64,000 nucleotides of DNA, from NCBI RefSeq assembly GCF_014644495.1, contig NZ_BMKU01000006.1, forward strand, positions 124,001 through 188,000, given 5' to 3'. The notes under the pieces are model-generated. The model searched no databases, was not told the origin of the DNA, and was given only the letters and a program-made list of their open reading frames with translations. Shown in pieces: positions 26,401 through 35,353 of the stretch (position 1 is the first letter of the stretch; every line of letters starts with the position of its first letter). Source of the DNA: Pseudarthrobacter polychromogenes. Its GTDB lineage: Bacteria > Actinomycetota > Actinomycetes > Actinomycetales > Micrococcaceae. Position numbers and translations under genes: made by a program.

Positions 26401-27073
26401 GCTCCGCGGTCAGCTCGCGGAAGCGCCGGCGCCGTTCACGGAAAACCGGCAACAGGTCGGGAAGGGAGTGGCTGCTGCGGAGCCAGTCTTCGCCCACGCG
26501 GGTCCCTAGGACCAGGGTGACCACCGGCGAGGGGTCCAGCCCCATCCCTAGCAGTTGGTCGCCGTAGGCCGCCAGCTGCAGGAGGGCGCCCACCTTGGCG
26601 TGCCGGGCAAGTTTGGTGTCCCAGACCTCGTACCGGCCCGGGCTGCCTGTGCCCGCGGCCTCGTTGACCAGGAAGTCCGCGTAGCCCAGGAACTCCCCGT
26701 CAAAGAAGGTAGCCTGGAACACCACGTCAGCCCCGGACCGCAGGGCGAGCTCGGTCTCCGCATGCTTGGCCTGCAGGTCCCCGCGCAGGTTCTGGCCGCG
26801 TTCGAGCGAATAGACGCCGGCGCCGCGGCTGGCATCCCACTCTCCGTACCGTGCAACCAGGCTGGCCAGGACGGTCTGCTCGTGCCGGTCGCCCAGCTCG
26901 CCGGCGCGGACCTGCATCTCGTCCGCGGGGAACTCCGCCTTGGGAGTGCGGCCCAGCTTCTCGTCAAGGATCCGGAGCGTGCGGTACTCACACTCGCTGG
27001 CGGCAACCAGGTCGCTGGCCGAAAACACCAGGTCCGGCGGCGCGCCGGCCGCTGCGGCTTCGAGCAAGAACAC
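23438..27073 (-). CDS. TM0106-family RecB-like nuclease fused to an Upf1/Dna2-type helicase
   Basis: 1211 residues. The N-terminal half is a RecB-like nuclease with the CxxC...C metal cluster (HCGRCDYC) and a DEDD/RNase H-like exonuclease part (DIFFDFEGDPLW and later NHYDCLSTLRLRDWLL). The C-terminal half is a superfamily 1B helicase: Walker A VQGPPGTGKTYVG (about 840-850), Walker B MIDEAGQF, GDPQQLPQV, and motif VI NRINVAVSRGQ. A charged Gln/Glu-rich linker (about 560-600) separates the halves. A role in DNA end processing is likely. The GTG at 27073 has GGGGAGG upstream. Confidence 0.88.
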   Translation of the reverse strand: MFLLEAAAAGAPPDLVFSASDLVAASECEYRTLRILDEKLGRTPKAEFPADEMQVRAGELGDRHEQTVLASLVARYGEWDASRGAGVYSLERGQNLRGDLQAKHAETELALRSGADVVFQATFFDGEFLGYADFLVNEAAGTGSPGRYEVWDTKLARHAKVGALLQLAAYGDQLLGMGLDPSPVVTLVLGTRVGEDWLRSSHSLPDLLPVFRERRRRFRELTAEHRAGDATVKWQQPGIVHCGRCDYCAEQVQAHRDLLMVAGMSVVQRKKLHAAGISTIDELAAMPAADARNSVVRLRAQARMQLGLDAVAGSRTFTKDGGPHTVSFAVLPDNTIGLLPPSSPGDIFFDFEGDPLWQDPATGAWGIEYLFGVVEAPDADHLGDPVFRPFWAHSRSEERRAFLDFLAYVEERRARYPDMHVYHYAAYEKTALRNLSLAHQAGEDTVDSWLREGLLVDLYATVRQSLRISEASYSIKKLEPLYMGSNLRSGDVKDAGASVVAYAAYCAASDAGDHAEAGKVLASISDYNHYDCLSTLRLRDWLLDVARQAGRLAAVEAETRQPAAAGEAAQETKQETLPEAAQEKPEETALREYLAGLPEDRAWTDDERAIAMVAAATGYHRRERKQFWWQHFDRVEAPVESWADQRNVFLVSSAEVASDWALAKPRERMRTRTLRLRGTMTEGSDFRADSTWCRLYEAPPPEGMAAPDAAPGARAFSFGTRISDVAPAPDNPEHTIITVAERETGKVAAYPHLPVALTEDQPLATTSIEAAIAELARRVGSSVPSLPAHPGLDILRRKAPRFRTLPGPVEVRHDTVGSPDYAAAITASLRDLEHSYLAVQGPPGTGKTYVGAHVIGSLVAGGWKIGVVGQSHNVVENLLCRAIDTGGVSPSAVAKKLAAPHDVPWTRTADGDVAQLLASPGGCLVGGTAWTMTGKEVPAGSLDLLMIDEAGQFSLANTLAVARAAKRLLLLGDPQQLPQVTQGAHPEPVDESALGWLAAGHATLPASLGYFLADSWRMHPDLCRAVSRLSYEGKLQSAPAASLRNLEELPPGVETVFVGHSGNTTASREEAAEVVRQARRHLGLKWKPGAENEFRPLGQQDLLVVAAYNAQVHLVRKALEEAGLSQVRVGTADKFQGQEAPVVLVSMACSAVAEAPRGAEFLLNRNRINVAVSRGQWRAVIIRSAELTSYMPHRPAALEELGAFLGLSSRA

Positions 27074-27193
27074 GGGGCCTCCCCATCGACAGCCGGGTTG
27101 TCATCGCCAGGCTGTTATTGCCAGAACCAGGGACTGTTCCCCTGGCCTGGTCCAAACGTAGCAAGGGGCACTGACAAACAGACAAGCTTCAAA

Positions 27194-27254
27194 GTAGGTA
27201 GCAGCAAGTGTCGTTCTGAGCCCTCAAAACGACACTTACTGCTACCTAGTTGGG
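27194..27254. repeat. Palindromic dispersed element, copy 2
   Basis: TAGGTAGCAG (27195-27204) pairs with CTGCTACCTA (27239-27248); the inner AGTGTCGTT and AACGACACT arms match copy 1. The right flank TTGGG-GGGACG is also shared. It lies between the nuclease/helicase gene and the end of the terC gene. Confidence 0.82.
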
Positions 27255-27262
27255 TGGGACGA

Positions 27263-28462
27263 TCAGTTTTCGGCGGCCGCCCGCACCCGGGCTTTGTCGT
27301 GTTCGTCGTGGGCTTTCCGCAGCAGGTCCAGGAACTCGGTCTCGTTGCGGATGAGCCGCTTGTACTTCTCCGGAAGCTTGCGGATCTCGTTCTCCTCGCG
27401 GCACATCGCGGCGAAGATCTTATCCCGCTCGTTCATGTCCGTCTCGTAGTTGAGGTCCAGGTACTCGACGGCGTGCCGCCGGGCGCCGGAAACGGCATTC
27501 TTGGCCTTGCCCTTGGGGCTGAAGATGGACGCCAGGACCGTGATCACCAGGACGCCGAGGATGACGCTTAGCGAAACGCCCGTGCTGACCTCCACCACGC
27601 TGACGTGCTCGCCGTCGTTGATGAACGGCAGGGTGTTCTCGTGCAGGGCGTGCAGGATGAGCTTCACGCCGATGAAACCCAGGATGACGGCGAGGCCGTA
27701 GGACAGGAAGATCAGCCGGTCCAGCAGTCCGTCGATCAGGAAGTAGAGCTGGCGCAGGCCCATGAGGGAGAACGCCGTGGCCGTGAAGACGATAAAGACG
27801 TTCTGGGTCAGGCCGAAGATCGCCGGGATGGAGTCCAGCGCAAACAGGATGTCCGTACCGCCGATTGCCACCATCACCAGGAGCATCGGGGTCAGGACGC
27901 GCTTCCCGTTCTCAACGGTGAACAGTTTGTCGCCGTCGTAGTGTTCCGACGCCGGCAGGAACTTCTTGGCGAGCCGGACCACCAGGCCCTCGGAGTCGTC
28001 GTCGTGGCTGCCCGGCTTGAGCAGGTTGCCTGCAGTGATCAGCAGGATCAGGCCGAAGATGTAGAACACCCACGCGAAGCTGTTGATCAGCGCAGCGCCC
28101 AGGAGGATGAATCCCGTGCGGGCGATCAGGGAGAAGACGATGCCGAACAGCAGCACCTTCTGCTGGTCCGCGCGGGGTACCCGGAAGCTGGCCATGATGA
28201 TCAGGAACACGAAGAGGTTGTCCACGGACAGTGCCTTCTCCGTGATGTATCCGGCGAAGTATTCGGTACCCATCGTGGGTCCGCCAAACAGCAGTACGCC
28301 CAGTCCGAAGAGCACCGCGATGCCCACATAGATCGAGGACCAGACGGCAGCTTCCTTGAGGGTGGGCGTGTGGGCCTTGCGCACATGGAAGAAGAAATCG
28401 AAAGCCAGCAGGCCCACGATCCCGGCAATGGTCAGGGTCCAAACATAAGCAGGTACTTCCAT
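27263..28462 (-). CDS. TerC family membrane protein
   Basis: 399 residues with about nine membrane helices. The metal-site helices show ALSVDNLFVFLIIMASF and GGTDILFALDSIPAIFGL, the TerC/Alx pattern (Asp and Asn in TM2, Asp-Ser-Ile-Pro in TM6). Such proteins export Mn(II) or protect against tellurite and alkaline stress. The C-terminal 80 residues are soluble and charged (HDEHDKARVRAAAEN at the end), longer than in most members. AAAGG lies 10 bases before the ATG. No yybP-ykoY manganese riboswitch fits in the 41-base gap to recQ. Confidence 0.9.
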   Translation of the reverse strand: MEVPAYVWTLTIAGIVGLLAFDFFFHVRKAHTPTLKEAAVWSSIYVGIAVLFGLGVLLFGGPTMGTEYFAGYITEKALSVDNLFVFLIIMASFRVPRADQQKVLLFGIVFSLIARTGFILLGAALINSFAWVFYIFGLILLITAGNLLKPGSHDDDSEGLVVRLAKKFLPASEHYDGDKLFTVENGKRVLTPMLLVMVAIGGTDILFALDSIPAIFGLTQNVFIVFTATAFSLMGLRQLYFLIDGLLDRLIFLSYGLAVILGFIGVKLILHALHENTLPFINDGEHVSVVEVSTGVSLSVILGVLVITVLASIFSPKGKAKNAVSGARRHAVEYLDLNYETDMNERDKIFAAMCREENEIRKLPEKYKRLIRNETEFLDLLRKAHDEHDKARVRAAAEN

Positions 28463-28503
28463 GCTGCGGGCCTTTCGTCGGAGTCTCCTTAAAGCCTACC
28501 CAC

Positions 28504-30177
28504 CTATGCCGGCTTCAGGAGTTCGTGTTCCACAACGGCTGCGCGCGAGAGGGTCTTGTAGCCCTCGTGTTCGAACAGGATGGTGATGACGTCGTCCTCG
28601 TGCCGCATCACCAGGCCCGGTCCCCACACCTTGTGGACCACGGCAGACTGGAGCGGGAACGGTTCCGCCGCCCGGCCACCCGAGGCTGCGCCGCCGTCGT
28701 CCGCCCTGTCACTTGCGGGGTGCCGGGCGGCGTCGGCGCAGGCATCACAGTTGCCGCACGCCTCCGCCAGCTCCTCGCCGAAATAGCCCAGCAGGAACTG
28801 GCGGCGGCAGCCGTCCGCCTCGGCGTAGGCGCGCATCATGGTGAGCCGGGACTGGTCAACGCGCTGGCGGGCTTCGGCGAGTTCGACGGCGCCGCGCACC
28901 AGGGCGGGCAGCTTGGCTTTGGAAGCCAGCCGGACACCGCGCTTGCCAAGTGCCACGGCGCCGGTTTCCTCCAGCTGGTTCAGCAGTCCGGTGATGCGCC
29001 GGGCGGGAAGCCCCGTGAGATCAGGCAACGATGACTTGGGCGTGGGCCCGCCCGCTGCTTTCAGTACTTTCAGCAGAGCCAGCAGCGAGTCGGGATCCGG
29101 GGAGTGGGTGGCGAAGAACTTCCGCAGCCCCAGGTCCTCTGACCGGTAGTGGAGAACCGCGGCCGACGATTCCCCGTCACGTCCGGCCCGGCCGATCTCC
29201 TGGTAGTAGGAGTCCAGCGACTCCGGAATATCCGCATGGACCACGAAGCGCACGTTGGGTTTATCGATCCCCATGCCGAAAGCAGTAGTGGCCACCACCA
29301 CGTCGAGCTGATCGTCCAGGAACTGTTCGTGGATGTGCTCCCGGTCCGCCGCGGAACGGCCGGCGTGGTAAGCCTCCGCGCGCAGCCCCTCCCTGCACAG
29401 CTTGGCGGCGTACTTCCCGGTGTCCTTGCGGGTGGCGGCGTAGAGGAGCCCATGCCCGTTTTGGGCCAGGGCGGCCACCTGCTTCAGCACGGCCTTGCGC
29501 TTGTCCTTGTCCTCGTGGTGGCGCACGACGTCCAGCCTGATGTTGGGCCGGTCGAATCCGCGGACCAGGACCAGCGGGTCCTTCATGCGCAGCCGTTCCA
29601 CGATTTCGTCCCGGACCGGGGGTGATGCGGTGGCGGTGAGGGCGGCAACGGGAGGATTGCCGAGCTGTTCGCGGACGTGGCCCAGGCCGAGGTAATCGGG
29701 GCGGAAATCGTGGCCCCAGGACGAGACGCAGTGGGCCTCGTCCACCACGAACAGGGAAATGCCCAGGGCTGCGATGCGGTCCACGGTCTTGTGCTTAGCC
29801 AGCTGCTCCGGGGCCAGGAACAGGAAGGTGGCCGTGCCGCTTTCCATCGCCTGCCAGGCCGCCTCCACCTCGGAATCGCTGCGGGAGGAGTTGACGGCCA
29901 CCGCCGCACCCGGACCCAGGTCCGCTTCCAGCCCCTCCAACTGGTCCTCCTGCAGGGCAATGAGCGGGGAGACCACGACGGCGGGACGTCCCGTGGTGCT
30001 GTGCAGGTGCTGCGCCGCGACCTGGTAGATCGCGGACTTGCCATAGCCGGTGGGCATGACGGCCAGGACGTCGCGGCCGGCGGCGAGGGCTGCCATGCCG
30101 GCCAGTTGGCCGTCCCGCAGGCGGGGGAGGGAGAAAGAGGATGCCGCGAGGGCGGCAAGGGCAAGATCGTCGGACAT
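28504..30177 (-). CDS. recQ: ATP-dependent DNA helicase RecQ
   Basis: 557 residues. Walker [14 protein letters not shown] (about 40-52), DEAH box [19 protein letters not shown] (about 142-160), motif [14 protein letters not shown], and a RecQ-Ct zinc region with CGNCDAC (about 470). No HRDC domain; instead the last 45 residues ([17 protein letters not shown], then [12 protein letters not shown]) resemble the Tudor-like tail of PcrA/UvrD. That tail suggests RNA polymerase contact and is unusual. GGAG lies 8 bases before the ATG at 30177. It acts in recombination and replication-fork repair. Confidence 0.93.
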   Translation of the reverse strand: MSDDLALAALAASSFSLPRLRDGQLAGMAALAAGRDVLAVMPTGYGKSAIYQVAAQHLHSTTGRPAVVVSPLIALQEDQLEGLEADLGPGAAVAVNSSRSDSEVEAAWQAMESGTATFLFLAPEQLAKHKTVDRIAALGISLFVVDEAHCVSSWGHDFRPDYLGLGHVREQLGNPPVAALTATASPPVRDEIVERLRMKDPLVLVRGFDRPNIRLDVVRHHEDKDKRKAVLKQVAALAQNGHGLLYAATRKDTGKYAAKLCREGLRAEAYHAGRSAADREHIHEQFLDDQLDVVVATTAFGMGIDKPNVRFVVHADIPESLDSYYQEIGRAGRDGESSAAVLHYRSEDLGLRKFFATHSPDPDSLLALLKVLKAAGGPTPKSSLPDLTGLPARRITGLLNQLEETGAVALGKRGVRLASKAKLPALVRGAVELAEARQRVDQSRLTMMRAYAEADGCRRQFLLGYFGEELAEACGNCDACADAARHPASDRADDGGAASGGRAAEPFPLQSAVVHKVWGPGLVMRHEDDVITILFEHEGYKTLSRAAVVEHELLKPA

Positions 30178-30399
30178 GGGGGCGCTCCGCACAGAGAGGT
30201 TCCTCCGGCCGCTTGCTTCAGCCAAGGTAACCAGCCTAACGCCAGCCGCGTGCCGCCGTCGTCCGTTGCCCATGCTGCCCGCCGGGCAGGGGAGCCGCCT
30301 CCTTGACTTCCCCGCCACCCTGAACAAGTGTGGGAACGGAACCGGCCCGCCGAAACATCGGAAGATGGCCGCGCCTGCAGAACGCAAGGAGAACCAGCC

Positions 30400-32727
30400 G
30401 TGACGCGCAAGAATCCCGAAGTTGAAGAGGCCGACGAATCCGACATTGAAGTCAGCGGCCACCCGAAGACATGGGCAGCGGGAGTGCCGGGCGTCTACCA
30501 TTCCATGCAGCCGGCTCTGAAGCACATGGGCCTGGAACGGTCCAGGAAGACACTCCTGGCGCTGAACCAGAAGGACGGGTTCGACTGCATGAGCTGCGCG
30601 TGGCCGGACCCGGGCCACCGCAAGACGTTCGAATTCTGCGAAAACGGCGCCAAGGCCGTGACGTGGGAGGCCACCCCGGTGGTGATTGGCTCCGACTTCT
30701 GGCAGGAGCACCCCGTCAGCGAACTGCTGCAGCGCTCCGAATACTGGCTGGGCATGCAGGGACGCCTGACCGAGCCGGTGTACAAGCCCGCCGGGGAGGA
30801 CCGCTACCGGCCCGTCAGCTGGGACGAAGCGTTCGGGATCATCGCGGACAAGCTGAAGTCCCTGCCCAGCCCGGACCAGGCAGCCTTCTACACCAGCGGC
30901 CGCACGTCGAACGAGGCTGCCTTCCTCTACCAGCTGTTCATCCGCGGGTACGGCACCAACAACCTGCCGGACTGCTCCAACATGTGCCACGAGTCCTCCG
31001 GCTGGGGCATGGGCCAGACCATCGGCGTGGGCAAGGCCACGGTTTCCTATGACGACTTCGCCAAGGCTGACCTGATCATCATCATGGGCCAGAACCCTGG
31101 AACCAACCATCCGCGGATGCTCACCGCACTGGAGGAGGCGAAGGAAGCGGGTGCAAGCATCGTGGCGGTCAACCCGCTGCCCGAAGCCGGGCTGATGCGC
31201 TACAAAAACCCGCAGAAGGTCAAGGGCATCATCGGCCGCGGCACCGATCTGGCGGACCAGTTCCTCCATATCCGGATCGGCGGGGACATGGCGCTGCTGC
31301 AGGCGGTGTCCCGGCGGGTCCTCGACGCCGAGGCCGCCAACCCAGGAACCGTGCTGGACCATCAGTTCCTCGAAGAACACTGCCAGGGCCTCGAGGAGCT
31401 TCGGGCGCACCTTGCCGAATTGGACGAGGCAGCGGTCCTGGAAGCCACCGGCCTGCGGGCCGAGGAAATCGACGAACTGGCCGACCGCTACCTCCGTGCG
31501 GAGAAGGTCATCATCACGTGGGCCATGGGCATCACCCAGCACAAAAAGGGTGTGGCCACCATCAAGGAGATCATCAACCTGCTGCTGCTGCGCGGCAACA
31601 TCGGCAAGCCCGGCGCGGGCGCCTCACCCATCCGCGGGCACAGCAACGTCCAAGGGGACCGCACTATGGGCATCTGGGAGCAGATGCCGCCGGCGTTCCT
31701 GGACGCCCTGGGCAAGGAGTTCAGCTTCGAACCGCCGCGGGAGCACGGGGCGGACGCGGTGGAAACCATTAGGCAGATGCGCGACGGCGGGATCAAGGTT
31801 TTCATCGCGATGGGCGGGAACTTCGTGGGTGCCATGTCGGACACCCGGGCTGCCGAGTCGGCAATGGCCGGCACGGACCTCTCCGTCCAGATCTCAACGA
31901 AACTCAACCGCTCCCACGCCGTGACCGGCTCCGAGGCGTTGATCCTGCCCACGCTGGGCCGCACCGAAATCGACATGCAGGAGTCCGGCCCACAGTTCGT
32001 CTCGGTGGAGGACACAGTCTGTGCCGTACACGCCTCCCACGGCACCGTTGCACCGGTGGCCCCGCACCTGCTCTCCGAGGTGGCGATTGTCTGCCAGCTG
32101 GCGCAACGTGTGCTGGGAGACAAGATTTCCGCAGACTGGGCCGGATTCCAGAAGGACTATGACCTGATCCGCGAGCATATTTCCCACGTGGTGGTGGGCT
32201 GCGAGGACTACAACCGGAAGATCCGGCAGGAAGGCGGCTTCGTCCTGCCCAACGGGCCCCGCGATTCCCGCACGTTCAACACGCCCACCGGCAAGGCCAT
32301 GCTCACGGTGAACGAACTGGAGCATGTGGAGCGCCCGGCCGGCACCCTGATCCTGCAGAGCATGCGCTCGCACGACCAGTTCAACACCACCATCTACGGC
32401 CACAACGACCGGTACCGGGGGATCAAGAAGGGCCGCGAGGTGGTGTTCGTGAATCCGGAGGACCTGGCCGAGCTGGGGCTTGAAGACGGGCAGCACGTGG
32501 ATGTGCGCGGGGTGTACCCGGACAACGTGGAGCGGGTCCTGCGGAACTACCGGCTGGTGTCCTACCCGTCCGCACGGGGATGCGCGGCCGCCTACTATCC
32601 GGAAGCGAACGTCCTGGTGCCGCTGGAGAGTGTGGCGGAAGGCAGCCAGACGCCGGTCTCCAAAGCGGTGATCGTGAAGCTGGAGCCCGTTACCGCGCTC
32701 GAGGAGGAGCCGACGGCGGCCGGCTAG
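30400..32727 (+). CDS. FdhF/YdeP family molybdopterin oxidoreductase (formate dehydrogenase-like)
   Basis: 775 residues. The N-terminal Cys pair [15 protein letters not shown], then [31 protein letters not shown] and [17 protein letters not shown] (Mo-ligand region) match the YdeP-type 'oxidoreductase alpha subunit' family. The C-terminal molybdopterin-binding barrel shows [20 protein letters not shown] and [16 protein letters not shown]. No partner subunits are encoded here, consistent with a single-subunit enzyme. The GTG at 30400 has AAGGAG eight bases upstream. With the nearby fdhA, it could oxidise formate made from formaldehyde; substrate unproven. Confidence 0.9.
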   Translation: MTRKNPEVEEADESDIEVSGHPKTWAAGVPGVYHSMQPALKHMGLERSRKTLLALNQKDGFDCMSCAWPDPGHRKTFEFCENGAKAVTWEATPVVIGSDFWQEHPVSELLQRSEYWLGMQGRLTEPVYKPAGEDRYRPVSWDEAFGIIADKLKSLPSPDQAAFYTSGRTSNEAAFLYQLFIRGYGTNNLPDCSNMCHESSGWGMGQTIGVGKATVSYDDFAKADLIIIMGQNPGTNHPRMLTALEEAKEAGASIVAVNPLPEAGLMRYKNPQKVKGIIGRGTDLADQFLHIRIGGDMALLQAVSRRVLDAEAANPGTVLDHQFLEEHCQGLEELRAHLAELDEAAVLEATGLRAEEIDELADRYLRAEKVIITWAMGITQHKKGVATIKEIINLLLLRGNIGKPGAGASPIRGHSNVQGDRTMGIWEQMPPAFLDALGKEFSFEPPREHGADAVETIRQMRDGGIKVFIAMGGNFVGAMSDTRAAESAMAGTDLSVQISTKLNRSHAVTGSEALILPTLGRTEIDMQESGPQFVSVEDTVCAVHASHGTVAPVAPHLLSEVAIVCQLAQRVLGDKISADWAGFQKDYDLIREHISHVVVGCEDYNRKIRQEGGFVLPNGPRDSRTFNTPTGKAMLTVNELEHVERPAGTLILQSMRSHDQFNTTIYGHNDRYRGIKKGREVVFVNPEDLAELGLEDGQHVDVRGVYPDNVERVLRNYRLVSYPSARGCAAAYYPEANVLVPLESVAEGSQTPVSKAVIVKLEPVTALEEEPTAAG

Positions 32728-32747
32728 GGTGTCTGGCCCGCACGAGC

Positions 32748-32776
32748 GGCCCGCGCCCGCATAAGCGGCGCGGGCC
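32748..32776. terminator. Terminator hairpin between convergent genes
   Basis: GGCCCGCGCC (32748-32757) pairs perfectly with GGCGCGGGCC (32767-32776) around a 9-base loop, 20 bases after the FdhF-like stop and before the DUF6457 stop. Confidence 0.7.
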
Positions 32777-32802
32777 AGCACCGCATTTGCGGGCCGGGGC
32801 CG

Positions 32803-33132
32803 CTATTGCGCTGTGTCCGCCCAGCCCTTGCTGGCCGGGCCGCCATCCTGCCCGTCCTCGCACAGCTGGAACGCCACGTCCGCCGCTTTCGTTATGGAGG
32901 TCGCTGACGCCTCCTTGGTGCCGGCGCTGCCCGTGCCGGCTTCCAGCCCGGCGGCGTAGCCCACCATGAAGGTGGTGATCGGGGCTGCGGCATGGGTCAC
33001 GGAGTCGGCGGATTTACGGGCCAGGTCCAGGAGCAGATCATGGTCCACCTTCAGATCCAGGATCTGCAGTGCCTGGGCCAGCCGGTTGCTCCATTGGTCC
33101 AGGATCTGCATTTCGTCCTCGTTGGCTGGCAT
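32803..33132 (-). CDS. DUF6457 family protein, 109 aa
   Basis: Small helical protein with ILDQWSNRLAQALQ, LLLDLARKSADSVTHAAAP and TTFMVGYAAGLEAG, the pattern of DUF6457, often found beside molybdopterin-guanine dinucleotide biosynthesis and formate dehydrogenase genes. That agrees with the convergent FdhF-like gene next door. The ATG at 33132 has AAGGGAG five bases upstream. A role in molybdenum cofactor handling is an inference from context. Confidence 0.75.
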   Translation of the reverse strand: MPANEDEMQILDQWSNRLAQALQILDLKVDHDLLLDLARKSADSVTHAAAPITTFMVGYAAGLEAGTGSAGTKEASATSITKAADVAFQLCEDGQDGGPASKGWADTAQ

Positions 33133-33458
33133 GTCCACTCCCTTGTTTTTACGTCAGTGTCGGGACATTGGATCGTCCTCCGTGCCGAGACTACAAGGCT
33201 TCGCAGCGGAAGTCATCGGTTCAGGCGGATGCCCGCGTAACCCCCAATCCACAAACAGGTAGTCAGCCGGGCTTACGACCCCTAGATATGGCGGCGGTCC
33301 GTGCTTAGACTGGGCCCACCCCACTCCAGGAAGCTCTCCGGCAACTGATCCCCAGCCATCAGCAGATGCTGGACGGTGCCTGTCCGGCGGGGTGTGCATC
33401 ACCACTCATGAATCACGGCCGCCCTACCGGGCGAACCGTGGGATAACAGGAGAAAAAG
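33133..33458. other. Intergenic region, 326 bases, upstream of DUF6457 and fdhA
   Basis: No gene is visible. A possible fdhA promoter, TAGATA (33283-33288)-17-TAGACT (33306-33311), lies 148 bases before the fdhA start, so a long leader is implied. I see no clear riboswitch. The segment 33312-33440 has several short GC-rich repeats but no strong hairpin. Confidence 0.4.
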
Positions 33459-34676
33459 ATGACAGGGAACAAAGCCGTTGCCTACAAGGGGCCAGGGAAA
33501 GTCGAACTGATCGACATCGACTACCCCACGTTCGAACTGAAGGACGGGCCGGGCGTCAACCCGGCAAACGTCGGGCGCGCCGTCAACCATGGCGTGATCC
33601 TGAAGACAGTGGCCACCAACATCTGTGGCTCGGACCAGCACATGGTGCGCGGCCGCACCACCGCACCGCCGGACCTGGTGCTGGGGCATGAGATCACCGG
33701 CGAAGTGGTGGAAGTTGGCCGCGACGTTGAGTTCATCAAGGTCGGGGACGTTTGTTCAGTCCCGTTCAACATTGCCTGCGGCCGTTGCCGGAACTGCAAG
33801 GAACGCAAGACGGGCATCTGCCTGAACGTGAACCCGGACCGCCCGGGCAGCGCCTACGGATACGTTGATATGGGCGGCTGGGTGGGCGGACAGGCCAACT
33901 ACGTGCTGGTGCCGTATGCCGACTGGAACCTGCTGAAGTTCCCGGACAAGGACCGGGCCATGGAGAAAATCCTGGACCTGGCCATGCTTTCGGACATCTT
34001 CCCCACAGGCTTCCACGGCGCCGTCACCGCCGGAGTGGGCGTAGGATCCACCGTCTACATTGCAGGCGCAGGTCCCGTGGGCCTGGCAGCGGCCACCAGC
34101 GCACACCTGCTGGGCGCCGCCGTCGTGATTGTTGGCGACCTGAACGAGGACAGGCTGGCGCGGGCGCGCAGCTTCGGCTGCGAAACGGTGGACCTCACCA
34201 AGGGGGGACCGGCGGAGCAGATCGAGCAGATCCTGGGCGTACCGGAAGTGGACTGCGGCGTGGACGCGGTGGGCTTCGAAGCACGCGGCCACGGACACGG
34301 CAAGGACGCCGAGGAAGCTCCGGCCACGGTGCTGAACTCGTTGATGGACATCACCGCTGCCGGCGGTGCGCTGGGCATCCCGGGGCTGTACGTGACGGGC
34401 GATCCGGGCGGCGTTGACGAGGCGGCCAAGAAGGGTGCCCTGAGCCTGAGCCTGGGTACCGGTTGGGCGAAGTCGCTGAGCTTCACCACGGGCCAGTGCC
34501 CTGTGATGAAGTACAACCGGCAACTGATGATGGCCATCCTGAACGACAAGGTGCACATCGCCAAGAACGTGAACGCCAAGGCCATCACGCTTGAGGAGGC
34601 GCCCCAGGGCTACGCGGAGTTCGACGCCGGTGCGGCCACCAAGTACGTCCTCAATCCGAACGGTTACCTGAGCTAG
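33459..34676 (+). CDS. fdhA: Glutathione-independent formaldehyde dehydrogenase
   Basis: 405-residue zinc-dependent medium-chain dehydrogenase closely matching the Pseudomonas putida FdhA layout. Catalytic zinc site NICGSDQHMVRGRTT and GHEITGEVVEVG; structural zinc site CGRCRNCKERKTGIC; Rossmann GAGPVGLAAA. FEARGHGHGKDAEEAPATVL is characteristic of this subgroup, which keeps NAD tightly bound and oxidises formaldehyde to formate without a thiol cofactor. AGGAG lies 8 bases before the ATG. Next to the FdhF-like gene, it fits a detoxification route for formaldehyde to formate to CO2. Confidence 0.94.
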   Translation: MTGNKAVAYKGPGKVELIDIDYPTFELKDGPGVNPANVGRAVNHGVILKTVATNICGSDQHMVRGRTTAPPDLVLGHEITGEVVEVGRDVEFIKVGDVCSVPFNIACGRCRNCKERKTGICLNVNPDRPGSAYGYVDMGGWVGGQANYVLVPYADWNLLKFPDKDRAMEKILDLAMLSDIFPTGFHGAVTAGVGVGSTVYIAGAGPVGLAAATSAHLLGAAVVIVGDLNEDRLARARSFGCETVDLTKGGPAEQIEQILGVPEVDCGVDAVGFEARGHGHGKDAEEAPATVLNSLMDITAAGGALGIPGLYVTGDPGGVDEAAKKGALSLSLGTGWAKSLSFTTGQCPVMKYNRQLMMAILNDKVHIAKNVNAKAITLEEAPQGYAEFDAGAATKYVLNPNGYLS

Positions 34677-34696
34677 GCCGAAACGGGGCAAGGCGG

Positions 34697-34718
34697 CGCC
34701 GCCGTCAGCGGGGCGGCG
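34697..34718. terminator. Hairpin after fdhA, probable terminator
   Basis: CGCCGCC (34697-34703) and GGCGGCG (34712-34718) form a 7-bp stem with an 8-base loop, 20 bases beyond the stop. Confidence 0.5.
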
Positions 34719-34809
34719 GACGGTGCTGTCCGGTAAGGGACGGGTGCGGAAATAGATGCCCTTCGGCTGAGGTTAGGCTGAAGGACACACCGCATCGAAG
34801 GAGATCCCC

Positions 34810-35160
34810 TTGAGTGACATCACCGTCCGCCACAACCCCGACCGCGACCGCTTCGAGATCCTCGACGCCGGCAATGTGATTGGCAAGGCAGCGTACAAGG
34901 AGTACGACGGCGGCGCCTCGCCGCAGCGGATTTTCTACCACACGGTGATCAACGAGGAATACGGCGGACAGGGCCTTGCGGGCCAGCTCGCCACCGTTGC
35001 CCTGGACGAGACGGTCAAGGCGGGCGTGGGCATTGTTCCCGTCTGCCCCTTCATCAAGAAGTTCCTCGCCAAGCACCCCGAATACTCGGGCGATGCTGTG
35101 GCCGTGAAGCCCGCGCACCTGGAGTTCCTCGATGGAGCCCTGGCAAGCCGCGCCCGCTGA
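34810..35160 (+). CDS. GNAT family N-acetyltransferase (YjdJ/NATD1-like)
   Basis: 116-residue compact acetyltransferase of the YjdJ/Gtt1-like group. The acetyl-CoA loop is HTVINEEYGGQGLAGQLATV, and the C-terminal substrate part holds VPVCPFIKKFLAKHPEY, both diagnostic. The TTG at 34810 was chosen because GAAGGAG sits seven bases upstream and homology begins right after. The substrate of this small family is unknown. It appears monocistronic. Confidence 0.88.
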   Translation: MSDITVRHNPDRDRFEILDAGNVIGKAAYKEYDGGASPQRIFYHTVINEEYGGQGLAGQLATVALDETVKAGVGIVPVCPFIKKFLAKHPEYSGDAVAVKPAHLEFLDGALASRAR

Positions 35161-35353
35161 CGTGCAGGGCATCCGCCCGACTGTGTGATCGCCGAGTTGG
35201 CAGGAGCTCCGCTGGTGGCGGACCCGCGGCTGCGCCCGGGCAGTCCGAGGTGATCCGCAAGCTCACCGGCATTGTTGAAGAAACCCTGTTCCCGCCTGTG
35301 CAGGCGGGCGCGCCAGGGCGGTAGGTTCCATAAAGTCGCGCCAGTCCGGCGGT

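Noticed and set aside
24371..26509. Long antisense open frame (about 700 codons) over the nuclease/helicase gene.
   Set aside because: No recognisable domain, composition of a reversed GC-rich gene, and the sense protein shows intact nuclease and helicase motifs.
28463..28503. yybP-ykoY manganese riboswitch before terC.
   Set aside because: Only 41 bases separate terC from recQ, too few for the element, and its motifs are absent.
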